The notes beneath the pieces were generated by a model. That model was not told the origin of the DNA. It saw only the letters and a list, made by a program, of their open reading frames with translations, and searched no databases. DNA of 32,209 nt from Penium margaritaceum (Eukaryota; Streptophyta; Zygnematophyceae; Desmidiales; Peniaceae), in contig SZWC01000580.1 in the NCBI GenBank assembly GCA_023375785.1, positions 13,128 through 45,336 on the forward strand, read 5' to 3'. Shown here piece by piece: positions 1 through 9,763 of the stretch. The stretch's first letter is position 1. Each line of letters opens with the position of its first letter. A program made the translations under genes and the position numbers.

Positions 1-745
1 CCCCCCCCCCCCCCCAAACCGTAAAGTGTATTAAGTATTTGTAGCTGGTGCGTGTATCGGTAAGCAACTAAGTGAATACACTAGTGAATTCAATACACTA
101 GTGTTTTTTTTCACGTCTGTGAGATACACGGACCATAGACACCAACCCAATACACAAAGTACTGTGGGGGGGTGGGGGGAGTCGGAGGTAGCATGGGATC
201 CGGCTCTCACCCCCCCCCCCCAAAAGGCTAGAGTGTATTAGCTCCGTGTGGCAGGGAAGTGTATTCGATTTGAGTGATGGAGAAAACAAATGTACACTAA
301 TGAACTGGTGAGTCTCTGACTGTCGATTGACGATGATCTACGATCGAAGAACAGCGATCGACGATGTCAATCCTGGAGATGATCACCGTCTCATCGTGGG
401 GAGCTCCCCAACGACAGAACGGGCACCATACTGTCGAGACCCACCCCCCCCCAGGACCACTAAGTGTATTGGGGGCGTGTATATGGTCCGTGTATTGCGT
501 TCCGGCTAAATGCATACACTGATGTATTCAATACTTTAGTTTTTTTTTCTTCGGTGAGATACACGGACAGTATACACTCACCCAATACACTTTACTCATA
601 GGGGGGGGTGGGGGGGTGGGGAGTCCGAGGTAACATGGGATCCGGATCTTACCCCCCCTCCCCCCAAAAGGCTAGATTGTATTGGCTCAATGTGGCAGGC
701 TGGTGTATTCGATTTGAGTGATGGAAAAAACAAATGTGCACTAAT
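1..745. repeat. 438-bp tandem repeat with paired GTGTAT boxes and C/G runs
   Basis: Two copies lie in tandem (about 1-440 and 444-800; equivalent landmarks are 435-444 bp apart). Each copy contains three copies of one box: a C run, 10-11 bases, GTGTATT, exactly 19 bases, then GTGTATT or GTGTATC. Plus-oriented boxes are at 1-58, 210-265, 444-496 and 652-709; minus-oriented boxes (ATACAC, 19 bases, AATACAC, 10 bases, G run) are at 124-172 and 559-608. The G run of each minus box faces the C run of the next plus box across 30 bases. I see no coding potential. The fixed spacing in otherwise diverged sequence suggests a protein-binding or transposon-end function, but that is inference. Confidence 0.8.
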
Positions 746-820
746 GAATGGCTAGTCGCCGACCGTCGATCAACGCTAATATACGATCCAAGATTGACAA
801 AAGCGAGTTATTAGTGGGAG

Positions 821-1076
821 GGTACGAGGATCCCCCCCCACGATAGAAGGGAAACTACTGGGCCCCACTACCGCGGGGCCCGGGAGGTGCCCGAGCAAGC
901 AAAAGAAATAGAACCCCGACCCCGGGTGTCATTCGCGCGTGGATTTGATCGCAAAAAAAGGTTTGCTATTCTTTCCAGTGGGGTGGTACGGAATCCCCCC
1001 CCCCCCCCCCCCACGATAGAAGGGAACCTGCTGGGCTCCGCAAGCGCGGGGCCCAGGAGGTGCCCAGGCAAGGAAA
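821..1076. repeat. 164-bp-offset direct duplication with C run
   Basis: Positions 821-912 and 985-1076 are direct copies (GGTACG, a C run, CACGATAGAAGGGAA, then a GC-rich stretch with CGCGGGGCCC). The second copy has a longer C run. Neither copy has the GTGTATT boxes of the preceding repeat. No open reading frame with recognisable similarity is present. Confidence 0.75.
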
Positions 1077-1456
1077 CAAATAAAACCCCAACCTCGGAAT
1101 GTAATGAAGTTCCGATTGTGTCTCTGCGTTGTTGCATGAAAAACAAAAGGCAGTACTTTTCCTTTCAGTAGTAGCACAAGTAACTTCCAAGGACGAGACT
1201 ATGTCTGTGTAATCGAACTGGCAATAAAGCTATGAAAAAATCAAGCATGTTTTTTTACGTGTTGCAATGTTAACTACAAGACTTTCAAGAATGTTCATTT
1301 ATTCAATCATAAAACTACATGCCAATATGTATGAACATAATTCGAAACGTAAAATGTAATGTAACTTCCATGAAGCTACCACGTAATTTCCAAAAGCATA
1401 CACCAGACATGTACACTGGATGAATAGTTTATTTTTCAGGGGTCATTAACCATAAA
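1077..1456. other. Non-coding stretch upstream of gypsy fragment
   Basis: This is AT-leaning sequence with no ORF of recognisable content. I see no LTR, gag or protease sequence here, so the gypsy fragment that follows is truncated at its 5' side rather than complete. Confidence 0.6.
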
Positions 1457-2340
1457 TAACCAATGCTCCTGCAACGTTCATGAGCATCATGAACAGGATC
1501 TTCTAACCTCACTTGGACCATGTACTGTTGGTGTTCCTCGACAACATCCTTGTCTATTTTCAAACTCTGGAAGAGCATCAACAACATCTTCGGCAGGTGT
1601 TGGACATTCTCAGGAGGGAGACGTTTTTTTGCTAAGCTTTCAAAGTGTGAGTTTGAGAAGAGGGAGGTGGAGCTCCTTGGGCACATCGTGAGCGACAATT
1701 GTCTCCGCATGGACCCAAAGAAGATGGAAGTAGTGAAGCAGTGGACGACACCAAAGTGCGTGCATGACTTCCAGGTTTTCTTCGGGTTTGTCAACTACTA
1801 CGAGAAGTTCATCCGGGGATACGCGGAGAAGGGTATGCCACTGACTTAGCTGTTGAGGAAGGATGATCGGTGGGAATGGGGCAAGAAGGTGTAGAAGAGC
1901 TTCGAGGAGCTCAAGGCAACAATGTGTGACCATTCGGTCCTGGTGCATCCGGATTCATCCAAGGAGTACATCATGGCGAAGGACACAACCGGCTATGCCA
2001 TTAGGGCAGTGCTGATGCAGATCACGGAAAGGGGCAGTAGCCGATTGCGTATGCATCACGCAAGCTACGAGGTGCGAAGCTGAACTATGCAAACCATGAG
2101 AAGGAGATGCTAGCGGTGATCCATGTGTTCAAGCACTGGAAGTGTTACCTCGAGTCGCTGCGTTGTGTAGTCTTCACGGATCATTACGCCTTGAAGTACC
2201 TGAAGACGCAGATGAATCTCAGTCGCCGGCAAACTCGCTCGTTGGAGATCTTGAAAGGAAGCGTTGACTATGAGATCCAATACAAGCTTGGGAAGGTGAA
2301 TCTGGCGGATCCTCTGTCGAGGAGGCCAGACTTGAGCCTC
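1457..2340 (+). pseudogene. Ty3/gypsy reverse transcriptase-RNase H fragment (decayed)
   Basis: Translation begins inside the RT palm with TNAPATF (1457) and reaches the catalytic motif FLDN at 1534-1545; the family has FLDD or YVDD, so the second Asp has become Asn. It continues through the RT connection (FVNYYEKFIRGYAEKGMPLT, to about 1848) and RNase H (EKEMLAVIHVFKHWKCYL, TDHYALKYLKTQ, then the end motif LADPLSRRPD at about 2328). Frames change at about 1630 and 2040, and there are stops at 1489 (TAA) and around 1849 and 1892. Gag, protease and the RT N-terminus are absent. The assignment to Ty3/gypsy rests on the domain order RT, RNase H, integrase and on these motifs. It cannot make a functional enzyme. 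Confidence 0.9.
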
Positions 2341-2429
2341 AATGCCATCTCAGTCCTAATAGGGTCTCCAGTCATGCATAGTCTATCTAAGCATGGCTAT
2401 TACGTGACAGGGAGTTCACGAGATGTGCG

Positions 2430-3825
2430 TTGAAAGATGCCACGTGGGATGGAGTGTATTGCCAAAGAGGGCAGGAGCGGAAGGTTGTCGTGCCGGACTA
2501 TCCGCCATTCAAGCAGATGTTGCTGGAGGAGGCGCATGATACCCACTACTCGGGTGACTTTAGCTTCGACAAGACGTTCAATGCCTTGGCATGCCAATAC
2601 TGGTGGTCTTCAATGGCGACTGACTACAAGAGGTTTGTGAGCAGTTGCGATGTGTGCCAACGCACCAATGCACGGAGGACCAAGCCACCAGGGGAGCTGC
2701 AACCATTGCTTATGCCAGAGAGGCCATGGACAGACTTCTCGCTTGACTTCATGGGCGGTTTGCCTGTGACACAGTAGGGCAACAACACGGTATTGGTGGT
2801 GGTGGACCGGTTTTCCAAGATGACACATTTCATCACATGTCCTGAGAGCATCTCAACTGTTGGGACAGCTCAAATCCTCCTCAATCATGTCATCAAGCTA
2901 CATGGAGTGCCTCAGAGCTTAGCTACATGGTGGTCTCAGATCGTGATCCACACTTCGTTTCGCGGTTCTAGAGATATCTCATGGAGAAGCTGGGCACGCG
3001 GGTGCAGCTGACCACATCATACCACCCACAAAGCGATGGGCAGACGGAGTGCACAAATCAGACATTGGAGCAGCTGCAGTGGAGCATGGTCCCACCAATG
3101 GAGAGGGCTAGGAAGAGAAGCTCGGAGTGGGAGAGTTTGCCTACAACTCTGCGGTGTCAGCATCAACAAGAAATTCGCCGTTTGAGGTGGTCTATGGCCG
3201 CCAGCCACTGAGCCCAGCCGCCCTTGCTACGGCAACATCTCTTCCGGTGGTACAGCAGATTGCTGATTGATTTGCCACCACATGGAAGGTGGTGCGACAA
3301 CAGCTATTGAAGGCCAAGAAGCAACAGAAGTAGCAAGCTGATGAGCGTCGCTCTACGGAGGAGTTCCAAGTGGAAGATGAGGTGATGCTGAACTCTGCTA
3401 ACCTACAGTTGATGGGAGTTGGGAGTCTCAAGCTGAAGCCACGCTGGGTGGGTCCGTTCCGTATTTTCAAGAACCGGTCGGCCGTTTCCTACAAGCTAAA
3501 TCTGCCAGCTTACTACACCATCCATTTGGTGTTTCACATCTCCCTAGAGCTTCCAGCACACCACACGAAGGTGGCTTTCCTCCCCTCGATGAGAAGCGTA
3601 CCAGTTACGCTACACGCCGAGGGACTATTGCGACAGCCACTATCCGACACCGAACGTGGTCAACCGCGACATCGGTACTTCAGGTGGCGCGCGCAACAAC
3701 ACAACCGTACTCACCACCAAGAAGCATACGGGGTGACGTGGGACTGGGACGCACGCAGCGGCTCGCCGAGGGAGAGGACAGACCATCGATCTCGACGATC
3801 GAAGGCCGAGCAGTTCTCACACTAG
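2430..3825 (+). pseudogene. Ty3/gypsy integrase fragment (decayed)
   Basis: This continues the pol polyprotein. The zinc-binding region reads EAHDTHYSGDF...SCDVCQRTN; the second zinc His expected after SG is Asp here. The catalytic core starts at WTDFSLDFMGGLP (about 2727), has SDRDPHF in a shifted frame at about 2936, and has the third acidic residue in SYHPQSDGQTECTNQTLEQ (about 3020-3076). A TAG interrupts it at 2776 and frameshifts fall near 2930 and 3110. The C-terminal GPF-type domain is clear (KPRWVGPFRIF at about 3436, IHLVFHISLELP at about 3520). I cannot find a convincing chromodomain between 3600 and 3825. Integrase would insert the cDNA copy into the genome; this copy is dead. Confidence 0.88.
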
Positions 3826-4704
3826 GAATTAGGTGCGAGTAGGGCACTTGGTTCAGGTGCAATAGCTTGTTGTAGGAAGCTATGAAAGTAGTAGACAAGG
3901 GCCAAGGCAGGCTGAACGAGCAACACAAATACCTTGTACTCCGTTCTTTGTAATTAACTTGTAATTCTGTCATTTCCATTTCTGGTTTCCAGACATCTCC
4001 AAGTCTCTCTTTCCGCTGCAACTGTGATCTCTACACACCAACGCAAAATCTCCAGAGAGCACGCACTCTCAGAGAGATTTTGCCAGTTTCAGGTAGCGTA
4101 GGCCGTCACTTTGAGAGTGACGGGTTAGGGTCAAACCTTGAACAAATTTGACAATCGACCAGTGGATCTTAAATTTTGTGAGACAAGCTTTACAATGAGC
4201 CCAAGATCGTGATCCAATGGTCAGATATAGAGTTATGCTAAAAACAAGGCCAGTGAGGGCTACTCTCTTCTCTCTGAGTAAGACAACCGCCTTGTAATGG
4301 CCATAATTTTGTTGTTTTCCTGCTCAAATTTTAGAAGTAGCACATGTGAGTTATAGCAATTTTCCTAAGCTTTCCATTGGTGTAAAAATATTTTCATTCC
4401 ATCGGTATGTTTTGGAGGAACGCCGGTTATGAGTTGGCTGGTGTGAGCTAGAGTGGGAGTAGGAGCATACCCTGTTTTTGAAAGGGCATATCATAAAAAA
4501 TCCCCTATCAATGACCCTGTTTCATGGATCCATGTTCAAGGCTTTGAGCTGAAGTTTCCAGCTGTGGGCTCATTTTTTTCAAATTCCTAGTCTGCTGGCC
4601 TCTGAATTTGATTTTCTGTCAGACGGATTTATGGTAGAAGCAGCAGTAGAACAAGGGGTAGCGCCGCCGCTCAAGGGCTGCGTTGAGCATCACCAAGGCT
4701 CAAA
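3826..4704 (+). other. Non-coding junction between gypsy 3' end and copia-1 gag
   Basis: The stretch holds no ORF with recognisable similarity. Its first 200 bases have a 3'-UTR/LTR look (CTTGTACTCC, TTTGTAATTAACTTG), and it contains a strong hairpin at 4043-4083. It probably contains the gypsy 3' LTR and the leader or 5' LTR of copia-1. I could not match it by eye to sequence downstream of copia-1 (23558-24235), so no LTR limits are given. Confidence 0.4.
4043..4083 (+). other. Hairpin with 10-bp perfect outer stem
   Basis: GCAAAATCTC at 4043-4052 pairs with GAGATTTTGC at 4074-4083. An inner AGAG/CTCT pairing closes a short loop. It lies in presumed LTR or leader sequence and may be an RNA structure of a retrotransposon transcript. 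Confidence 0.55.
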
Positions 4705-6235
4705 ATGGCAACAGCAGGCGTCATGACAGCAGCCTAGCCTTTGAAAAGGCTTAAGGGATGCACCAACTTCACGGTTTGGAAGATCCGTACCCGCCTCCTT
4801 TTGGAGGAGAGGGGTTTGTGGGAGGTGGTGAGCGGCGATGAGCTAGCTCCAGTTCCACAGGCAAAAGGCATCACCGCAACTCAGGTGGTAGCAGGAAGGA
4901 CGCCGCAGAAAGGCGCAACAGATGCAAGTCTGTCTACAGCTGCAGCAGTGGCGTATGAGGAGTGGAAGAAAAAGGACAGGCAGGCTTCCAGGCTGCTTGT
5001 CAAGACCATCTCCAACCCGCATCTTCAGTAAGAGAAGTGACAAGGCTACTACAAAGGACTTGTAGGACGCGTTGTGCAAGAAGTATGATAGAAAAAATCT
5101 TGAACTCCTCATGCTTTTGGAGGAGAAGATGATGGCATTGAGAATGCAAGGTGGTGAAGAGATGGAGGAGTACCTAGACAAGGCAAAGGATTTGGTGAAG
5201 CACCTTAAACCAGCCGGAAACCCTGTGGAAGAGAAGCGGTTCATCTTCCTCTTGTTGAGGAGACTCCAAACGAGCTAGGACACGTTGTGAGAGATGCTGG
5301 AGTCCATCTAAGTTTTGACCTTGACTTCATCTGCACACACTTGGTGCACGTGGAACTGCGTTGCAATGCAACAAAGCACAATGACGGCATCAGCAGTAGA
5401 TTAGCTGGGCTCATGCAACCAGCAAGTACAGAAGTCTGGGCAGAAGAGAGGCAAGAAGAAAGGCAAGTGCCACTGCTGCCAGAAGGAGGGGCACTACAAA
5501 AAGGAATTCTTCAAGTTCAAGAGGGACCAGAAGGGGTAGCAGCAGCAGCAGTCATTGCAGCAATAGCACAAGCAACAGCCTCCACAGCTGCAGCAGCAAT
5601 AGTAGTTACATCAGCATCAGCAGCAACAGTAGCAGAACGAGGCTAGAGTACGCCACTTTGGCAACATGAACGTGGCCAAGGAGGTACGCGACCGCCTTTT
5701 CATGGCAAAATCTGACCTGTCACAAGTGGAGAAGGCAAATTTGGCGTGGTACAAGGACTCAAGGTGTACCAAGAGACGGACGCACCACAAGGAGTGGTTC
5801 TCACAGCTACTGTAAATCTGTCCTCGCCCTATTGCTTTGGGTGATGATTGGGTGGTGTATGCTGAGGGGATTCTGATTGTGCATGGCATTGAAGTGGGAG
5901 TGTTCCATGGATTACTGTATGTACCTGATCCTGCATTCAACATTCTCTCAATATCTTCTCTCACAAACACAGGACTACGCGTCTCTTTGACGGTAACTAT
6001 GGCTACATTCTTGACAAGGGCACAGGAGAGGAGTTGGCCAAGTTGATGAAAGAGGACAACATGTACCGCCTGCTGGGGGACACCAAGACCCCCATGAGCA
6101 CAGTCTTGCAATAGTGGTGCAGGCAATAGATGGTGAAATATGGCATGCGCGGTATGGCCACCTCAGCATGCGATCCTTGCAACAGCTTCAAGCAAAGCAG
6201 ATGATGCGTGACTTGCCCACCATCTTCAACTATGA
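4705..6235 (+). pseudogene. Copia-1 gag-protease, 5' half of a split element
   Basis: The likely gag start is ATG 4705, followed 30 bases later by a TAG. The gag core then reads LKGCTNFTVWKIRTRLLLEERGLWE and, in later frames, EEYLDKAKDLVKHLKPAGNP (Retrotran_gag type). A degenerate zinc knuckle, CHCCQKEGHYKKEF, at about 5470-5515 has Phe for the last Cys. It is followed by a CAG/CAA-rich tract (5537-5640). Protease-like sequence ends with VFHGLLYVPDPAFNILSISSLTNTGLRVS (about 5900-5985), then the GAG-pre-integrase motif IWHARYGHLSMRSLQQL (about 6136-6190). Coding stops near 6235, just before the zinc CxxC of integrase; the protein resumes at 20965. Multiple stops and frameshifts are present. 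Confidence 0.88.
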
Positions 6236-6833
6236 AGCCTCACGCCACTTCTGAACCATTCAGCCCTCTATCCAACCACTCCAGCCACTCCAGCCTGCTG
6301 CGTCAAGACCTTCGCAGGGCCCCTAACCAGGCGGCTGCACCGTCCCCTCCTCCATGGGCTCAGCCGTCGCTTGGCACGCCCATGCACCCCCTCACCTGGC
6401 AGATCAGAACCTGCTACATAACGGTACAGTCATCAACATCATGGCTACCACCTTGCAGGCCAATGCAGCCCCCAGGCAACCTCCTCTCCTCCTTTTGGAC
6501 GGCTCTCCCAGCACTAATCCGTCACGCCCTTCCTCCACTTCTGCCTCCCACCAACCCCACCCCCTTGTCTGCAACAACACCAGCGCCTCCCCCTTCTTTC
6601 CACCCTCCTCCAAGAGGCAGACCGCCTCAGCAACCCCCAACACGCCGGACAACAAGTTGCAATAATTCAGCACCACAACCAGGACAACCCCATCATCATT
6701 CCCTCATCCACATCTCCCCTGGAACCTTCTCTTCAGCCATCATCCACATCCCATATGCTCCACGACCACCCTCAAATAGCCCCAGGCCGGCCACCTTCAT
6801 CTTTGTGCCCTTGACGACCAACTTGACACCAAG
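6236..6833 (+). other. LINE 5' leader, C-rich
   Basis: The sequence is C-rich and G-poor and is open in more than one frame with Pro/Ser/Thr-rich translations, as expected from composition alone. One frame from ATG 6440 reads MATTLQANAAPRQPP and runs to a stop at about 6663. I cannot say whether it is translated. I treat it as leader because the better-supported ORF1 start is at 6834. Confidence 0.4.
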
Positions 6834-6846
6834 ATGGCCGAGTCAG

Positions 6847-7163
6847 GTACGACCCACCGACCCTACTTTCCCACCATTTTCCATCTCCCCCCCAACCCCA
6901 ACACCCACTCCCCATGCCTCCCAAGACCACACAGGACTTTGGTCCTGTGCCACTGGCCCCCCACCACTTTGTGGGGAGTCCCGACCCCCTGGCCATGACG
7001 GCCTCCCCCCCCACCTGCAACCCACATTGTAGCAAGCTACAAACTCCCAATCTAGTTTACCTCCTACAAAGGACAGATCCGGGGAAGTCTGACCAAGATT
7101 GGCCCGCAAACGCCCCTAACCTCCGATCTCATTCTGCCGTTTCTCTCATATGGATCCTTGCAG
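6847..7163 (+). other. LINE ORF1 putative intron 1
   Basis: Donor CAG|GTACGA and acceptor CCTTGCAG|G; 317 bases, pyrimidine-rich. Removal joins MAES to GQENPNVDEY in phase 1. One reading frame inside it stays open from 6914, so an internal exon cannot be excluded. Confidence 0.5.
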
Positions 7164-7322
7164 GACAAGAAAACCCTAACGTTGATGAGTACCTCGTTTT
7201 GGACAACGCAGACGACGTAGACAACGCCGGCTCTACTCGCCAAGACAAGGGCGAAACACTTGCGGCCGAGTCCTCCAAGCTCCAACTTGCGGCTGCCAAA
7301 GCAACAGACTCCGCAACTGAGG

Positions 7323-7428
7323 GTAAGAATTCCCTCTCCTGCCCCGTCCCCCCCCCCCCTCAATTGATGTACCCCTCTCACGACCAGTGCCCTGGAACCG
7401 AACCCACAAGGAAGCACCTCTTTGGCAG
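7323..7428 (+). other. LINE ORF1 putative intron 2
   Basis: Donor GG|GTAAGA and acceptor TTTGGCAG|C; 106 bases containing a long C run (about 7350-7363) and pyrimidine-rich flanks. Removal joins the reading frames in phase 1 (DSATEG to IPDEEGQE); retention would shift the frame. Confidence 0.65.
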
Positions 7429-7455
7429 CCATACCGGACGAAGAAGGGCAGGAAG

Positions 7456-7551
7456 GTACACCCCAATTGAACCTAACCCCACTGCTGTCCCCCCATCCTC
7501 ACTATTTCCCTACATTCTATGCTCCTCACACCAATCCCCTGTCTGCACCAG
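7456..7551 (+). other. LINE ORF1 putative intron 3
   Basis: Donor AAG|GTACAC and acceptor CTGCACCAG|A; 96 bases, C-rich, phase 1. Its length is a multiple of three and it has no stop in frame, so it could instead be coding. Splicing would join two acidic segments, EEGQE and DVGTYNDEE. Confidence 0.45.
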
Positions 7552-7992
7552 ATGTGGGAACATACAATGACGAAGAGATGGAAGAGCTCAGGCTTGAAGA
7601 AGAAGAAGCCACTGCTGAAAACGAACCAGCCGCAGAGATAGCGGAAGATGACAATGAAGTGTTTGGTGTTCCAGTCACTGTAGAATCCATGGCGCCTGCG
7701 ATTGCCCTTGCATCTACTGTTGAATAACTACGTCGTATCATCACCCTCACCTTCCCGGCGCAACATGGAAGGCTAGGCAACAAGATTGCCTTGGCTTTCC
7801 TCAAGCACATGCAACGCGCCTTTCATGACGTCCTCTCCGCTACGACAATTCTGAACACCAAGCTCTTCACTATGGAACCCCTCCAACGCGGCAAAATCAA
7901 CCTAGCCTGCCACACTATCCTCTTTGAAGATGCCGCAGGAAATTTCCCGAAGATGGCTGTGACTCTTTTGCCCTTTCATTTCCACGTGGAAG

Positions 7993-8079
7993 GTACGCTG
8001 CCTTACACCTCTCCCTTCACACTTCACCATTTGACCATATCCCCAGCAAGCTCGCTCAACCACTCCTTTGTTCTTGCAG
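7993..8079 (+). other. LINE ORF1 putative intron 4
   Basis: Donor AAG|GTACGC and acceptor TTTGTTCTTGCAG|G with a good pyrimidine tract; 87 bases, phase 1. Its length is a multiple of three and the frame stays open, so coding is possible, but the base composition and end signals look intronic. Confidence 0.55.
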
Positions 8080-8552
8080 GCCTGGACACCCGGGTAGAGG
8101 TGGTAGTTACCACAGTTACGTGCCCAGAGTATGACGTGCACAAGGCACTACACCCAGAGGCAAAGACCATTACTGTGCACGGATTCCCGGCTGAGAAACC
8201 TCTCACAGCCCTGACCTTGCTGCTCACTACCACCATCCCTCAACGTGGTGCGTGCCCACTCCTGGCCGGCATATCCTACCTTCACCGTTTTGTGCAGCCA
8301 ACTACAGGAAAGACAACAACCACGGTTCTTGGCATCCCCACGTCCCACAATGACGACCCCGACTTCGAGAACATGTTTCCTGGTATTCACCATACCAGGC
8401 TCCAACAAAGATGTGTTGCTGAAATCCTCTGGGATATCGTGTGCACTCTGTGGCAACAACCACCACGCACGCAACCCATTACTTCTTTGATGTCACACGG
8501 TCGCACCCACTCAATAAACCTAAGTCCATGGAGCAAGGTCACACCCTCAACA

Positions 8553-8640
8553 GTGAGTATGAAAATCCTCCCCTTCAGCCCCATTGTCTGTTTTTCCTGA
8601 AAAACCTCTCTAACACCACCTAAATATGGATACTCTGCAG
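8553..8640 (+). other. LINE ORF1 putative intron 5 (strongest case)
   Basis: Donor ACA|GTGAGTAT, tract TTTTTCCTG, branch-like CTAAC/CTAAA near 8610-8623, and acceptor CTCTGCAG|C. It is 88 bases long, contains in-frame stops and would shift the frame if kept. Removal joins HTLN to TRQLGKNR in phase 1. Confidence 0.75.
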
Positions 8641-8905
8641 CTCGGCAACTTGGAAAAAACCGCCTCTCCCACAGGTGGATCAAGGACTCTGCCACCATCT
8701 TCACAAGTTCTGGAAAGAGGGTGGAGCTCTGGGGATGCAATCTCCGCAAGTGTGGCGGCGTGAGCGGTCGTCTGCTCAACGAACTCATCATGCATGTCAC
8801 CTTAGATGGCCACAAAGCGGCGCGCTCAGACTACGACAAAAAACCCTCTGACAAAAAGCTCCTCGTCATGCTGAGCGACGAGATGGCAGCAGTCAGGGAA
8901 AAGTT

Positions 8906-8910
8906 CAACT
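8906..8910. repeat. Left target-site duplication of copia-2
   Basis: CAACT at 8906-8910 corresponds to CAAAT at 14650-14654 (4 of 5 bases match). Both directly abut LTR ends. Joining the flanks at this duplication continues the LINE exon to an intron donor. Confidence 0.6.
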
Positions 8911-9255
8911 TGTCAACCGGCCTGAGGCAAATGGACTAGAAAACAGGGATGACACAATAGCACCTGTCGTCCGCTCCTAGCATTTCAGCTAGGAGAAGAT
9001 ATCACCCTCAGGATCACGGTACCACACTAAGCACCTCCTAGGCAATCACTTGCTAGCAACTGTGTCCACTTAACACTTGGTCACTTTCGCGTGAGGTGCT
9101 AGTCAAAGACTATCTCCTGGGGCTTAGACCAACCAGTGTCTTCTTTATAAAGTTCCTTAGTTGGACAACTCTGTGAGGAGCATCTAAGACCAGATTGTGT
9201 AATGAGAATGAGGAATGAGCCTGGAACATATAGTCATAGGCATGGCATCTGAGGT

Positions 9256-9328
<73 letters not shown>

Positions 9329-9665
9329 GAGTGGTACTTTTGGGGTGGCCACTCCATACCACCTCACCAGCTCGCCAATTGGCGCATACACTGACCACCA
9401 AGTGGCACATCCTCCTCATGCAAGGAGAAATATCTAAGAAACTTCCCGTGTGCAGGAAGGTCAAAAACCTTCATGCGCACATCAAGGCTCAATCGCACGA
9501 TCTGTTGTTCCTAAGTCCAACATGCTATCCGTTGCGCGAAACTTATGGTATCTCGCTTGGACTTGCACCACGAGCAATGTTTGGGGGAATTATTCCAAGG
9601 GAGCAGTGCATTCCTAACCTGTCCGTGAATGCATAGCAGTGGCCATGGGGCATAAAAGAACAACA
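8911..9665 (-). repeat. Copia-2 3' LTR
   Basis: The sequence matches 13961-14649 from TGTCAACCGGCCTGAGG to CATAAAAGAACAACA (plus strand). In element orientation it starts TGTTGTTC and ends GTTGACA. In a hand alignment of about 330 bases from the left edge I count roughly 30 differences between the two LTRs. It is about 65 bases longer than its partner because of a TG microsatellite. Confidence 0.92.
9261..9325 (+). repeat. (TG)n microsatellite in one LTR
   Basis: A 65-base uninterrupted TG run. The corresponding site in the other LTR (about 14303-14312) has only about four TG units, so the expansion followed insertion of copia-2. Confidence 0.95.
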
Positions 9666-9763
9666 ATCTCTCCCTTGCACCTCAGGCCACCTGCTGTGGT
9701 AACTTTCTTCCGCACGAACCTGTAGCTCTGTGTTGTGTTTGTGCACTACAGCTCTCTTGGTCT
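9666..9763 (-). other. Copia-2 3' untranslated stretch with polypurine tract
   Basis: On the minus strand the sequence GCAAGGGAGAGAT (plus 9666-9678) immediately precedes the LTR start TGTTGTTC, where the polypurine primer for plus-strand synthesis is expected. Confidence 0.6.

Larger units (their letters stand above)
6834..8910 (+). pseudogene. LINE ORF1 (Gag-like, zinc knuckle), apparently intron-containing
   Basis: I place the start at AAGATGGCC (ATG 6834), reading MAES and then splicing. Proposed exons: 6834-6846, 7164-7322, 7429-7455, 7552-7992, 8080-8552, 8641-8910, continuing after copia-2 at 14655-14658. The N-terminal part is acidic (EEMEELRLEEEEATAE at about 7579-7626); the middle part resembles LINE ORF1/Gag (AFLKHMQRAFHDVL, FTIPGSNKDVLL), and a zinc knuckle reads CALCGNNHHARN at 8432-8467, with the final Cys lost at a 1-base indel near 8470. 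The exon after 8641 reads RQLGKNRLSHRWIKDSATI. One TAA at 7725 and one frame change at 8250-8300 break it; the latter could be a very short intron or an indel. ORF1 proteins bind LINE RNA. Copia-2 interrupts the last exon. Confidence 0.7.

Noticed and set aside
1..745. CRISPR-like array (regular repeats and spacers)
   Set aside because: Repeat words are 7 bases, occur in both orientations, and the genome is eukaryotic.
4100..4627. 5' LTR of copia-1 matching 23558-24235
   Set aside because: No convincing direct similarity could be seen between the two stretches by eye.
4420..4640. Primer binding site for copia-1 (GGTTATGAGTTGGC at about 4424 or TGGTAGAAGC at about 4631)
   Set aside because: Both are partial matches to initiator tRNA-Met regions, and no 5' LTR end could be located to confirm either.
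6208..7032. Pro-rich 274-codon protein
   Set aside because: It begins in copia-1, crosses the LINE junction and reflects C-rich composition; no domain is visible.
9256..9636. Protein with a Cys/Val dipeptide repeat
   Set aside because: It is the translation of the TG microsatellite and LTR sequence.
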